Part shown: in pieces, positions 1 through 7,780 of the stretch
Position numbering within the stretch: position 1 is the first letter of the stretch
How the letters are laid out: every line of letters begins with the position of its first letter
Assembly (NCBI RefSeq): GCF_002937075.1
Contig: NZ_NHSJ01000087.1
Coordinates: 1-64,000, forward strand
Direction: 5' to 3'
Length of the DNA stretch: 64,000 nt
From: Rhodoblastus sphagnicola
Lineage (GTDB): Bacteria; Pseudomonadota; Alphaproteobacteria; Rhizobiales; Beijerinckiaceae
The notes under the pieces: generated by a model
What the model saw: only the letters and a program-made list of their open reading frames with translations
Told to the model about the DNA's origin: nothing
Databases searched by the model: none
Made by a program: the position numbers and the translations under genes

Positions 1-95
1 ACCGCAGGCTGCTGGAGCCGATCGGCAACATCCCGCCAGCCGAGGCCGAGGCGCGTTACTACGCCTCGCTAAATCAGACCGCCATCGCGGCCTGA
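1..95 (+). pseudogene. IS3-family transposase (OrfB/integrase), C-terminal end only
   Basis: The first 95 bases encode the last 30 residues of an open frame that enters from the left edge and stops at TGA 93-95. The tail contains EPIGNIPPAEAEARYY, a sequence typical of the extreme C-terminus of IS3-family (IS51-like) integrase transposases. Only this tail is in the window, so it cannot be said whether the element is intact. A terminal inverted repeat follows within 40 bp, which fits the right end of the insertion sequence. It is marked pseudogene only because it is partial here. Confidence 0.75.
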
Positions 96-108
96 TTTGA
101 ACAAAATG

Positions 109-134
109 GCCTCCGGCAAACCCGGCGCGGTTCA
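109..134. repeat. Right terminal inverted repeat of the IS3-like element
   Basis: The stretch begins GCCTCCGGCAAACCCGG and ends GGTTCA just after the transposase stop. Read on the minus strand it starts TGAACCGCGCCGGGTTTGCC, which looks like the GGTTT-rich terminal repeat of IS51-group IS3 elements. The left copy is outside the window, so pairing could not be tested. Confidence 0.6.
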
Positions 135-176
135 AAGCAGCCAAGCGCACACGCCCAGTCAGTGTTGAATTGCCGT

Positions 177-410
177 TTACTCAGCCGGCAACTGCGACGC
201 CGTCTGACGTTGGAAACGCGAACGCATACGCGGCGCTATCCACCACGACACGGGCGCTGAAGCGATGGCGCTGACGCCCACGACCCAAGGCATCAAATGC
301 ATCGCGAAAGCCGACAGCGGCGTTGCCAGCACCAAGACAACACCGGCGCCAAAAACGACGGCCTGGACCATGACATAGACGAGGATCGAGATTTGAAGTC
401 GGATTGACAT
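177..410 (-). CDS. Small two-helix membrane protein, unknown function
   Basis: The product has 77 residues. An N-terminal hydrophobic helix (about residues 7-33, rich in Val/Ala/Leu) is followed by a second (about 38-58) containing PWVVGVSAIASAPVSWWIAP, and then a basic, Gln-rich tail. The ATG start follows an AAAGGAG-like purine stretch on the minus strand. It resembles short conserved membrane proteins of rhizobia, but no function can be assigned. It stands alone next to the insertion-sequence end. Confidence 0.55.
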   Translation of the reverse strand: MSIRLQISILVYVMVQAVVFGAGVVLVLATPLSAFAMHLMPWVVGVSAIASAPVSWWIAPRMRSRFQRQTASQLPAE

Positions 411-962
411 TTACGATCTCCTTTAGAAATCGAGGGCAGCTTGGCGGGATGATTTGACGGAGATCGAATGAACCACTCAAACGCGGAATGAAACCGCCAA
501 TGAGTCCGCTCTGAATATTCGCCGCAGACATCGATTTAATTGTCCCGCGATGAATATCTTCGTGTCCGTCTTGCACCAACATTGCAGAATATCAATATTT
601 TACAGATGCGGGGCAGGTTCGGAATTTACCTATTTTCTTGCACAGCCCTCGTTTGCAACGGCGTGTCGATGAGCGAACGTGAAGCTGCGCCCGACATGAA
701 GGGGCCGGGCTTTCGCGTGGCGATGTTCTCGTCCATCCGCTCTGAAACGCGCCCGCCGATTTCGACCGGACGTTGCGTCTCAACCTTGAGTAGTTTCCGA
801 TCCTGTTGAAGCGATATCCTGGCCGCTACCCTTTTTCACAGGCGAACACCGAACCGCCCCAGGCCTGTTCGAACGGCGCCCAGTCGGCCTAAGAAGCACT
901 CGCCTTAAAAGCGACGCCTTCCGCTTGGCCGTCTGTCATGCGACAAGCGATGGAGGACGAAC
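411..962. other. Non-coding or decayed stretch
   Basis: No convincing gene was found in these 552 bp. Open frames here (for example one starting near 540 on the plus strand) have no recognisable motif, no clear ribosome-binding site and composition consistent with chance. The part around 540-620 is AT-richer than its surroundings and may hold promoter sequence for the small gene ending at 177 or be remnant DNA. Confidence 0.4.
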
Positions 963-1187
963 ATGCAGTTTCATCATGCGGCTCTGGCGGGCGAACCGCG
1001 CTTGCGCGTCGTCTTCGCGAACAAATCCATCGCGCTTGGCCTTCCATCCGGATCGACGCTTGGCGACATTGCCGCATGGGTCGAGGACCGAAGCCACCGG
1101 CACAACGGCCTGCTGCGGTCCGTCCATGTCAAAATGGCCAGCCGGCGCGCCGCCGATATCCATGAATCCAACCAACGTCGCATCTGA
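963..1187 (+). CDS. Hypothetical protein, 74 residues
   Basis: A good ribosome-binding site (GGAGG) lies just before ATG 963. The product is soluble and basic, with a middle section resembling the small conserved rhizobial proteins that begin MQFxHAA. It has no membrane segment, signal peptide or catalytic motif. A gene of similar size follows about 100 bp downstream on the same strand. It is called mainly from the strong start signal, so the function is unknown. Confidence 0.45.
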   Translation: MQFHHAALAGEPRLRVVFANKSIALGLPSGSTLGDIAAWVEDRSHRHNGLLRSVHVKMASRRAADIHESNQRRI

Positions 1188-1293
1188 TCCGGCGCCGCCG
1201 CCCGCCTAAACCACTCGGGTTTCTGGTCCAGTCGCCCGTTGGCAAGGGCGGCGACCGCCGCCGACGGTATCCGGCGCCGTGAAGGAGTTCTCC

Positions 1294-1530
1294 ATGCGTT
1301 TGATTTTCACCCTCCTAGTGATTGCTTATCTTGTCGGCGTTGGCGTCACGCTGGCGCCGACGATCAAGGCAAACTGGAACACCGCCCCCGCGTCACAATT
1401 CGTCGACCGCATCGTGGCGGACCTGCCTGAGGCCTTGTCCTGGCCGGCGACGGCATTTCGCAGCGTCAGGGACAATCCCGGCGCTCCTGAAAAACCTGCC
1501 GCTCCGCCGAAGCCCGGCGCCGCCGAGTAG
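1294..1530 (+). CDS. Small membrane-anchored protein with Pro-rich tail, unknown
   Basis: The product has 78 residues from ATG 1294, which sits behind AAGGAG; an upstream in-frame start at 1279 would lie before this site and is less likely. One N-terminal helix (residues 2-20, LIFTLLVIAYLVGVGVTLAP) is followed by a short soluble part and a proline/alanine-rich C-terminus. The layout is that of a single-pass inner-membrane protein with a small periplasmic domain. Similar short proteins are common in Hyphomicrobiales, but none has a known role that I can name. Confidence 0.6.
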   Translation: MRLIFTLLVIAYLVGVGVTLAPTIKANWNTAPASQFVDRIVADLPEALSWPATAFRSVRDNPGAPEKPAAPPKPGAAE

Positions 1531-1695
1531 CGGCGGCTTGAGGTCGCGGCGAACGAAATCCGCGCCTAAAGCAAACGCCGGTCCCCGAGGAATCCAAGAC
1601 ATGCAAAATCAAGATCACACGGCGATCGGAAGGCCGCGGGAGTCGATCGAATGGCTCCCGTCTTCCAGACTTTCGCGTTTTGCTCGTCAAACCAT

Positions 1696-2075
1696 CTGAA
1701 AATTCATCACCGGACAACCTGTCGCTACCGACATCCGGCGAGTCTTGGACCGCATCGTCTTATGCTTCGTCCCTGAGAGAGCCGGGACCTCCGCTTGGTT
1801 TCGAACGAACTGACGATCGAGCCGACCGCCTCGGTCACGCAGGCGCGGGACGTGTTCGGCAATGCCGTGGCGACAGCGACGTTTCAACACATGACCGACC
1901 TCTCGGCATCGACAGTTTTGTCGAACTCCAGCTCGATGCCGAACTCTGGCCTGCTTTCGATATCGCCGCATCGGCGATTTCCTATCCGTTGCTGTATACG
2001 CGCGACGAGTGGAGCGACCCCGGGGCATTGGCGGTGCGGCAATATCGCGACCCGAGCGGACGCTTGCGGGCATGT
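1696..2075 (+). pseudogene. Decayed transglutaminase-family protein, N-terminal domain remnant
   Basis: Reading from codon 1696, the frame gives KIHHRTT, then YRHPASLGPHRLMLRP, an in-frame TGA at 1774-1776 and then ESRDLRLVSNELTIEP followed by DVFGNAVATATF. After about position 1897 the matching continuation (IDSFVELQLDAELWP and FDIAASAISYP) is found one frame over, up to about 2075. Together these are the N-terminal beta-domain of bacterial transglutaminase-like proteins. The gene has a nonsense codon, a frameshift, no ATG at the expected start (CTG instead) and no catalytic domain. It is therefore a dead fragment. An intact family member lies at 28843-29742. Confidence 0.8.
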
Positions 2076-2295
2076 CGGCGTCGGTCGCCGTTACGCCTGA
2101 AAGTTTCGTGGGCGACGCGCGCTTCGCCGCATGAAAGAGACAACCCCTGCCGGCATTCGGCGGGCGGTCTTGGTCAATCCCTCACACGCGAGTCCGCGAT
2201 CGGACGTGTTGCAGCATTGTCCATCTCTCATAAAGCTGCTCAAGAGCCGCACAACGGCGGCCGGGTCACCCCCCACATGAGCAAAGGAAGAAACG

Positions 2296-3174
2296 ATGAC
2301 ATCAAGCGCCGAGGGGAAAAGAACCGCTCTGGTCACAGGAGCCAACTCGGGCCTGGGCAAAGCCATCGCCATGGCTTTGGCGGCGCAGGGCATGCGCGTT
2401 GGTCTGGTGGCGCGCGACCGCGCGCGGGGCGCGTTGGCGCTGGAGGAAATCCGCGCCGCCACGGGCAACGACGATCTGCATCTTTTCGTCGCCGATCTGG
2501 CGGACCAGTCGGCGATCCGCGCCCTGGCGCAAGCTTTGCGCGAACGTTTCGAGCATCTGCATGTGCTGGTGAACAACGCCGGCACGGCCTTCCCCGAGCG
2601 GCGGCTCAGCCCCGACGGCATCGAATCCGCGCTGGCTGTGAACCATCTCGGCCCGTTTCTCCTCACCAACCTGCTGCTCGACCTGCTCAAGGCGAGCGCG
2701 CCGGCGCGGATCGTGAACGTCGGCACGCGCATGAACACGGCGATGGACTTTGACGACCTGAACTGGAGTCGGCGCCCCTACCGCATGATGCAGGCTTACG
2801 GCCAATCCAAACTCGGCAACCTGCATTTCACCTTTGAACTGGCGCGCCGGCTCCGGGGCGGCGGCGTGACCGTCAACTGCGTTTTCCCGGGCGTCTTCAA
2901 TTCGAACCTGGGTGGGACCGACGGCGCCCAAAACCTCTTCTGGAAGCTTGTCGCCCGACTATTGGGCTGGGCGATCCCTTCCGCCGCGCAGGCGGCGCGC
3001 CGCGTGCTCTATGTCGCCACGGCGCCGGAACTTGCGGACGTGAGCGGGCAATATTTCGGCGACCGCAAGACGATTCCGGCGCCCGCCCAGGCGCGAGACC
3101 CCGAAGCCAACCGCCGGCTGTGGCGCATCAGCGAGGAGCTGACGGGCCTCCAGTCCGGCGGCGCGAGCGGTTGA
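2296..3174 (+). CDS. Short-chain dehydrogenase/reductase (retinol-dehydrogenase-like)
   Basis: The product is 292 residues with a single Rossmann fold. The nucleotide-binding motif TGANSGLG is at residues 14-21, NNAG at 93-96, and the catalytic YxxxK at Y168/K172 (YGQSK), with the DFDDLNW segment before it that is usual in RDH-like SDRs. The position where most SDRs carry the catalytic serine (after IVNV) reads GT, so a threonine may replace it. The gene is preceded by AAGGAAG-like sequence and lies opposite a hydrolase gene, with their 3' ends nearly touching. The substrate is unknown; NAD(P)-dependent oxidation or reduction of a lipophilic alcohol or ketone is the family expectation. Confidence 0.85.
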   Translation: MTSSAEGKRTALVTGANSGLGKAIAMALAAQGMRVGLVARDRARGALALEEIRAATGNDDLHLFVADLADQSAIRALAQALRERFEHLHVLVNNAGTAFPERRLSPDGIESALAVNHLGPFLLTNLLLDLLKASAPARIVNVGTRMNTAMDFDDLNWSRRPYRMMQAYGQSKLGNLHFTFELARRLRGGGVTVNCVFPGVFNSNLGGTDGAQNLFWKLVARLLGWAIPSAAQAARRVLYVATAPELADVSGQYFGDRKTIPAPAQARDPEANRRLWRISEELTGLQSGGASG

Positions 3175-3178
3175 CAAA

Positions 3179-4129
3179 TCAATTGCCGCCGGCCGCTTCG
3201 TCATGGGGCTTCAGGAAGCCGTCATAGGCGCTGGTGACGGCGTCGAGCCTTTCGAAATGCGGGAAAGCGCCCGTGGGAAACACGTTGAAACGCCAATTGG
3301 CGCGGCCTTGGACTTGAGTTTCGTGGCGGTAGTCGACGAAATCCCCGCGCACGCCATGCGCCATCCAGACCGGATGGGTCAGGCGCTTATACAGAAGCAG
3401 CGCGTCCTTGCTGAACAGATAGCCAGAGACGAAAGCATAGGGCGCGTAGCGCGCGCCCGGCTGATGGGTGGTGAGGTAGGCGTAGTCCCACATCCCCTGG
3501 TCGAAATCCTGCGAGCCAAAGGTCTTCTTCAGGAAGAACTTGATGCTGGATCGGCTGGTCAGCGCGTTGAACAGGCCGTGGCTCCAAAGCGGGACATTGA
3601 GCGCCGCGCGCAGCCAGGGCATCCCGCGATTGCCGCCGCGGGCGTCGTCGCGCGGAACACCTTCGAAGCCGGTCGGACTAATGAACGCCAGGGTGCGAAA
3701 ACTGGCGGGCCGCTCCAGCGCGGCGCGGGCGAGAAACTCGCACGACAATGACAGCGCCAAGGCGTCGACCGCGCCGGCATGGCGGCGGCCGATCTCCTCG
3801 ACCGCGGCGTGAATTGCGTCGGTCATGAGCTTGACGCTGTAGGCGCGGTCGCTGCGGTCGGACTGGCCGAAACCCGGCAGATCGAGCGCGTAGACCGGCC
3901 GCTTCCCGGCGTAGTGATCGAACAGCGGCTTGACCTCGTAGGCGGACGGGGTGGCGTTGATGCTGTGGATCAGCAGCAACGGGGCGACGCCCTCGGCGCC
4001 GCCGGCGCTGTAGATGGCGATCCGTCCGGCGGCGCCGTTGATGTCGGTGCGATGGCCCGACAGCGGATTCGGCAACTTCGGGTAGGTCTTACCCTCTACA
4101 GTCGATTTCTCGATGGCAATTTCATTCAT
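3179..4129 (-). CDS. Alpha/beta-fold hydrolase
   Basis: The product has 316 residues from ATG 4129, which follows GGGAG; an in-frame start 30 codons upstream lacks such a site. An oxyanion-side motif IHSINATPSAYE lies near residue 54, the nucleophile elbow ALSLS gives Ser127, and the likely acid and base are Asp263 (HGVRGDF) and His291 (GAFPHFE). The elbow deviates from the classic GxSxG, having Ala and Ser in the small-residue positions, but the triad order is complete. There is no signal peptide, so it is presumably cytosolic. The substrate is unknown. It is convergent with the neighbouring SDR gene. Confidence 0.85.
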   Translation of the reverse strand: MNEIAIEKSTVEGKTYPKLPNPLSGHRTDINGAAGRIAIYSAGGAEGVAPLLLIHSINATPSAYEVKPLFDHYAGKRPVYALDLPGFGQSDRSDRAYSVKLMTDAIHAAVEEIGRRHAGAVDALALSLSCEFLARAALERPASFRTLAFISPTGFEGVPRDDARGGNRGMPWLRAALNVPLWSHGLFNALTSRSSIKFFLKKTFGSQDFDQGMWDYAYLTTHQPGARYAPYAFVSGYLFSKDALLLYKRLTHPVWMAHGVRGDFVDYRHETQVQGRANWRFNVFPTGAFPHFERLDAVTSAYDGFLKPHDEAAGGN

Positions 4130-4424
4130 CAAACGTCTCCCAGCTTTCAGGCGCGGCGCGCGGCGGGCAAATATTAATAGCACTGCTCCGAGCATCGTAG
4201 GTTCACCACGAAAAGGCAATGCTTGGCCTCGTCATGAGTTCCCTGACGGCGAGGTCCTCCCCAACGCTGAGCCATCCCTGATAGAGCTGGCCCCGGTTGT
4301 CTGAACAGTTTCCCGCGAAAGATAACTGGTGTTCTTCCGGGTTTGGTTCTAGCGGATTGCCGCGCGTTTGTCGCGATGGAGGGCGGGCGTAGCCCAACCG
4401 GAATTGCGACAAGTTTGCTGACGC

Positions 4425-4594
4425 GTGACGACGGCCCGCGAAGCGATCAGGTTCTATCGCTTGCGCTGGCGCATCGAGGAAGTGTTTCGCATGCCGAAGA
4501 CGGACGGGCTTGCCTTGGAGAAAAGCCAGATCAGCAGGCGTCGCGCCTGTTCAATCCGGCTGCGATGGCGATTGGCGCCGTCACCCTTTGGTAA
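4425..4594 (+). pseudogene. IS4-family transposase remnant, frameshifted
   Basis: The frame from 4425 reads TTAREAIRFYRLRWRIEEVF and continues with an MPKTDGLALEKSQIS-like segment, the conserved C-terminal part of IS4-type DDE transposases (the YRLRWRIEE region). Near 4530 the recognisable continuation, RLFNPAAMAIGAVT, moves to another frame. No upstream catalytic part or terminal repeats could be found. This is a short scar of an old insertion between the hydrolase and the oxidoreductase operon. Confidence 0.7.
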
Positions 4595-4860
4595 GGTTCC
4601 GCAAGGAAATATGTTGGGCGCTGGTCTCTTGCGATGACAGTTCGGACAGTCCACATTGATGCCCGATTTTCACAAGCCGGGATCGACGCGCTGTTAAGCA
4701 ACGCAATTTCGCGAGGGCGCGGTGAACAGGGCGTGGCGAACCGGGCGCGCGCCATTTGCGGGATATCAAGGCGACACGGCCCGTCTTGGACGATATAATG
4801 GCGCCAATCAAAAATGATATAAATTCGGCGACGAAATGTCGTCGAACGGGGGGAGGCGGA

Positions 4861-5439
4861 ATGTTCCAGGTTCGTATTCACGGCCGTGGCGGCCAGGGCG
4901 TGGTCACCGGGGCGGAAATGCTGTCGGTCGCCGCTTTCATTGAGGGGCGCCACGCTCAGGCTTTTCCCAGCTTCGGTTCGGAGCGCATGGGCGCGCCGGT
5001 CATCGCCTTTTGCCGCATCGCCGACCGGGAAATCCGGCTGCGCGAGCCGGTCCAGGATCCGGATTGCCTGGTTTTGCAGGATCCCACCCTGCTGAAGGTG
5101 ATGGACGTGTTTTCCGGCCTGCGGGAAAACGGCTTTTTGCTGGTCAACACCAACAAGACGTTCGATGATCTGCATTTGGGCGCCATCGTCGAAAAATTGC
5201 CGGCGGGCCATGCCGTCATCGTGCCGGCGACCGATCTGGCGCTGAAACACGTCAAGCGCGCCGCGCCCAACGCCGCGCTTCTCGGCGCCTTCGCCGCGCT
5301 GACCGGCCTCGTTCATTTCGACAGCGTCAAGCGCGCCATCGCGGAAACCTTTCCGGGACGAATCGGCGAGGCCAATATCGCCGCCGCGCAGGACGCATAC
5401 GATCTCGTAATGGCTCAGGAACGCGCCACGGCGGCGTGA
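4861..5439 (+). CDS. porG: 2-oxoacid:ferredoxin oxidoreductase, gamma subunit
   Basis: The product has 192 residues from ATG 4861, preceded by GGGGGAGG; upstream in-frame codons have no support. The N-terminus carries the family motif RIHGRGGQGVVTG (residues 5-17) and FGSERMGAPV. This is the gamma domain of the pyruvate/2-ketoisovalerate/2-oxoglutarate ferredoxin oxidoreductases, which complete the thiamine-diphosphate enzyme that decarboxylates a 2-oxoacid to an acyl-CoA while reducing ferredoxin. It is the first of four tightly packed genes (gamma, alpha, beta, flavoprotein-ferredoxin). The substrate cannot be told from sequence; pyruvate is one option. Confidence 0.88.
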   Translation: MFQVRIHGRGGQGVVTGAEMLSVAAFIEGRHAQAFPSFGSERMGAPVIAFCRIADREIRLREPVQDPDCLVLQDPTLLKVMDVFSGLRENGFLLVNTNKTFDDLHLGAIVEKLPAGHAVIVPATDLALKHVKRAAPNAALLGAFAALTGLVHFDSVKRAIAETFPGRIGEANIAAAQDAYDLVMAQERATAA

Positions 5440-5450
5440 GGGGAGCGGCT

Positions 5451-6713
5451 ATGCTCAAGCAAATCGAAGGTTCGCACGCGATGGCCGAGGCGATCGCGCT
5501 GTGCCGTCCCGAAGTGATCTGCGCCTATCCGATCACGCCCCAGACCCATATCGTCGAGGGACTCGGCGAACTGGTGAAATCCGGCGAATTGGAAAATTGC
5601 GAATTCATCAATGTCGAGAGCGAGTTCGCGGCGCTTTCGGTGGCGATCGGGGCCTCCGCCGCCGGCGCCCGCGCCTATACCGCCACGGCCTCGCAAGGCC
5701 TGCTGTTCATGGCCGAAGCCGTCTATAACGCCGCCGGCCTCGGCCTGCCCATCGTCATGACGCTGGGCAACCGGGCCATTGGCGCGCCGATCAACATCTG
5801 GAACGACCATTCCGACGCCATGTCGATGCGCGACGCCGGCTGGATTCAGCTTTTCGCCGAAACCAACCAGGAGGCGGTGGACCTGCACATCCTCGCCTTC
5901 CGCCTCGCCGAGGAATTGTCCATGCCGGTGATGGTCTGCGTCGACGGGTTCATCCTCACCCACGCCTTCGAGCGGATCGATATTCCCGAGCAGGCGCAAG
6001 TGGACGCCTTCCTGCCGCCCTACGATCCGGTGCAGGTGCTCGACCCCGAGAATCCCGCCTCCATCGGCGCCATGGTCGGCCCCGAGGCTTTCACCGAAGT
6101 GCGCTTTCTCGCCCATTACAAGCAACGGCAGGCTTTGCGCCTGATCCCCGCCTTCTCCGCCGAACTCGGCAAGATTTTCGGACGGGCGACGGGCGGGTTG
6201 CTGCGAACCTACCGGATCGAGGACGCCGAGACGGTTGTCGTCGCCATGGGGTCGATCTGCGGCACCATCAAGGACACCGTGGACGAAATGCGCGAGGACG
6301 GCGTCAAGATCGGCGTGGTCTGTCTCGTGTCGTTCCGGCCTTTCCCGGTAGAGGCGCTCGGCGAGGTTTTGGCTGAAGCCAAGGATGTCGTGGTGGTGGA
6401 GAAAAGCATCGCCGTCGGCGTCGGCGGGGCGCTCGCCGACAATATCGAGGGCGCCTTGCGCAATCTGGAAAAGCGGCCCCGGCTGCATTCGGCCATCGCC
6501 GGTCTCGGCGGCCGGCCGATCCCGCGCGACAGCTTGCGCCGCCTGTTCGAGACGGCGGTCACGGACCCGTGGGAAGGCCCGCATTTCCTCGATCTCAACG
6601 ACCGGGTCGTCGGGCGCGAGATTCATCGTGTGCGAAAAGTCCGCCGTTCCGGTTCGACCGCCGAGAATATTTTGCGCCAGCTCGCGCTGACCAGCCAATT
6701 GCCGCAGGATTGA
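5451..6713 (+). CDS. porA: 2-oxoacid:ferredoxin oxidoreductase, alpha subunit
   Basis: The product has 420 residues. ATG 5451 follows GGGGAG 11 bp after the porG stop; a start at 5436 would overlap porG and has no site. The N-terminal pyrimidine-binding domain shows ICAYPITPQTHIVE and ESEFAALSVAIGASAAGARA with TATASQGLLFM, and the C-terminal transketolase-like domain follows (about residues 250-350). These are the core features of the PorA/VorA/KorA family. The subunit binds thiamine diphosphate together with PorB. It is separated by about 11 bp from porB, consistent with one transcript. Confidence 0.9.
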   Translation: MLKQIEGSHAMAEAIALCRPEVICAYPITPQTHIVEGLGELVKSGELENCEFINVESEFAALSVAIGASAAGARAYTATASQGLLFMAEAVYNAAGLGLPIVMTLGNRAIGAPINIWNDHSDAMSMRDAGWIQLFAETNQEAVDLHILAFRLAEELSMPVMVCVDGFILTHAFERIDIPEQAQVDAFLPPYDPVQVLDPENPASIGAMVGPEAFTEVRFLAHYKQRQALRLIPAFSAELGKIFGRATGGLLRTYRIEDAETVVVAMGSICGTIKDTVDEMREDGVKIGVVCLVSFRPFPVEALGEVLAEAKDVVVVEKSIAVGVGGALADNIEGALRNLEKRPRLHSAIAGLGGRPIPRDSLRRLFETAVTDPWEGPHFLDLNDRVVGREIHRVRKVRRSGSTAENILRQLALTSQLPQD

Positions 6714-6724
6714 AGGAGAGCGCC

Positions 6725-7771
6725 ATGACAGACGTCCAAATGACCGATGTTCCCGCGCTCGCTCCAGACGAAGCGCAGCAAAAACTGAAGTTTTACCAAA
6801 AGGGCACGTTCACCGTCGGCAACAGGCTGATTTCGGAGGGCGAGCGTTCCGTGCAGGCCTCGCAGGCGCGCAGCAACGCGCTGACGTCTGGCCATCGCGC
6901 CTGCCAGGGCTGCGGCGAGGCGCTGGGCGCGCGCTATGCCATCGACGCCGCTATGCGCGCGAGCGGCAACGATCTGATCGCCGTCAACGCCACCGGCTGC
7001 CTGGAGGTGTTCACCACGCCCTACCCCGAAACCTCCTGGCAATTGCCCTGGCTGCACTCGCTGTTCGGCAATGCCGCGGCGGTGGCGACCGGCGTCGCGG
7101 CGGCCATGCGGGTGAAGGGCAAAAAGACGCGCGTGATCGCGCAAGGCGGCGACGGCGGCACCACCGACATCGGCTTTCAATGCCTGTCCGGCATGTTCGA
7201 GCGCAACGACGACGTGCTCTACATCTGCTACGACAACGAAGGCTACATGAACACCGGCGTGCAGCGCTCCTCCGCCACGCCGCCGGCGGCGCGCACCGCC
7301 ACCACGCCGGCGCTGGGGCCGGAGCCGGGCAATGTGTTCGGCACCGGCAAATTCGTGCCGAAAATCGCCGTCGCCCACAACATTCCCTATGTCGCCACCG
7401 CGACGGTCGCCGATCTGCACGATCTCGAACGCAAGGTCGTCAAGGCCATGGCGATCCACGGCGCGCGCTATATCCAGATCAACGTCCCCTGCCCGCTCGG
7501 CTGGGGCGCGCCGTCCTGCGACACCATCAAGCTGGCGCGGTTCGCGGTGGAATGCGGGCTGTATCCGATTTTCGAGGCCGAACATGGCCGCGTCACCCAT
7601 GCGCGAAAAATCAGGAAACAGATTCCGGTGCGAGAATATCTGAAATTGCAGAAACGCTATGCGCATCTGTTTCGCGGCGGCGTGGACGATCCCCGCGTGG
7701 CGCGGATACAGGCGATCTGCGACGCCCATATCGCCGAATATGGCCTGCTTGGCGATGACGAAGAAGTGTGA
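6725..7771 (+). CDS. porB: 2-oxoacid:ferredoxin oxidoreductase, beta subunit
   Basis: The product has 348 residues from ATG 6725, preceded by GAAGGAG. Cys60 and Cys63 (ACQGCGEALGARYA) and Cys92 (TGCLEVFTTPYP) are the expected ligands of the proximal [4Fe-4S] cluster, and GGDGGTTDIG at about 141-150 binds thiamine diphosphate and Mg. The segment DNEGYMNTGVQRSS is also conserved in PorB. The subunit decarboxylates the 2-oxoacid and passes electrons to the ferredoxin-bearing partner. No separate PorD gene is present; its role is probably taken by the C-terminus of the next gene product. Confidence 0.9.
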   Translation: MTDVQMTDVPALAPDEAQQKLKFYQKGTFTVGNRLISEGERSVQASQARSNALTSGHRACQGCGEALGARYAIDAAMRASGNDLIAVNATGCLEVFTTPYPETSWQLPWLHSLFGNAAAVATGVAAAMRVKGKKTRVIAQGGDGGTTDIGFQCLSGMFERNDDVLYICYDNEGYMNTGVQRSSATPPAARTATTPALGPEPGNVFGTGKFVPKIAVAHNIPYVATATVADLHDLERKVVKAMAIHGARYIQINVPCPLGWGAPSCDTIKLARFAVECGLYPIFEAEHGRVTHARKIRKQIPVREYLKLQKRYAHLFRGGVDDPRVARIQAICDAHIAEYGLLGDDEEV

Positions 7772-7780
7772 GGACACATC

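Noticed and set aside
540-809. 89-codon open frame
   Set aside because: It has no ribosome-binding site, family resemblance or plausible composition.
1680-2753. 357-codon plus-strand frame
   Set aside because: Its first part overlaps the decayed transglutaminase gene and its last part is an out-of-frame reading of the SDR gene.
4780-4860. GATATAATGG and GATATAAATT considered as -10 elements of the por operon
   Set aside because: No -35 element at suitable spacing could be identified, so no promoter is claimed.
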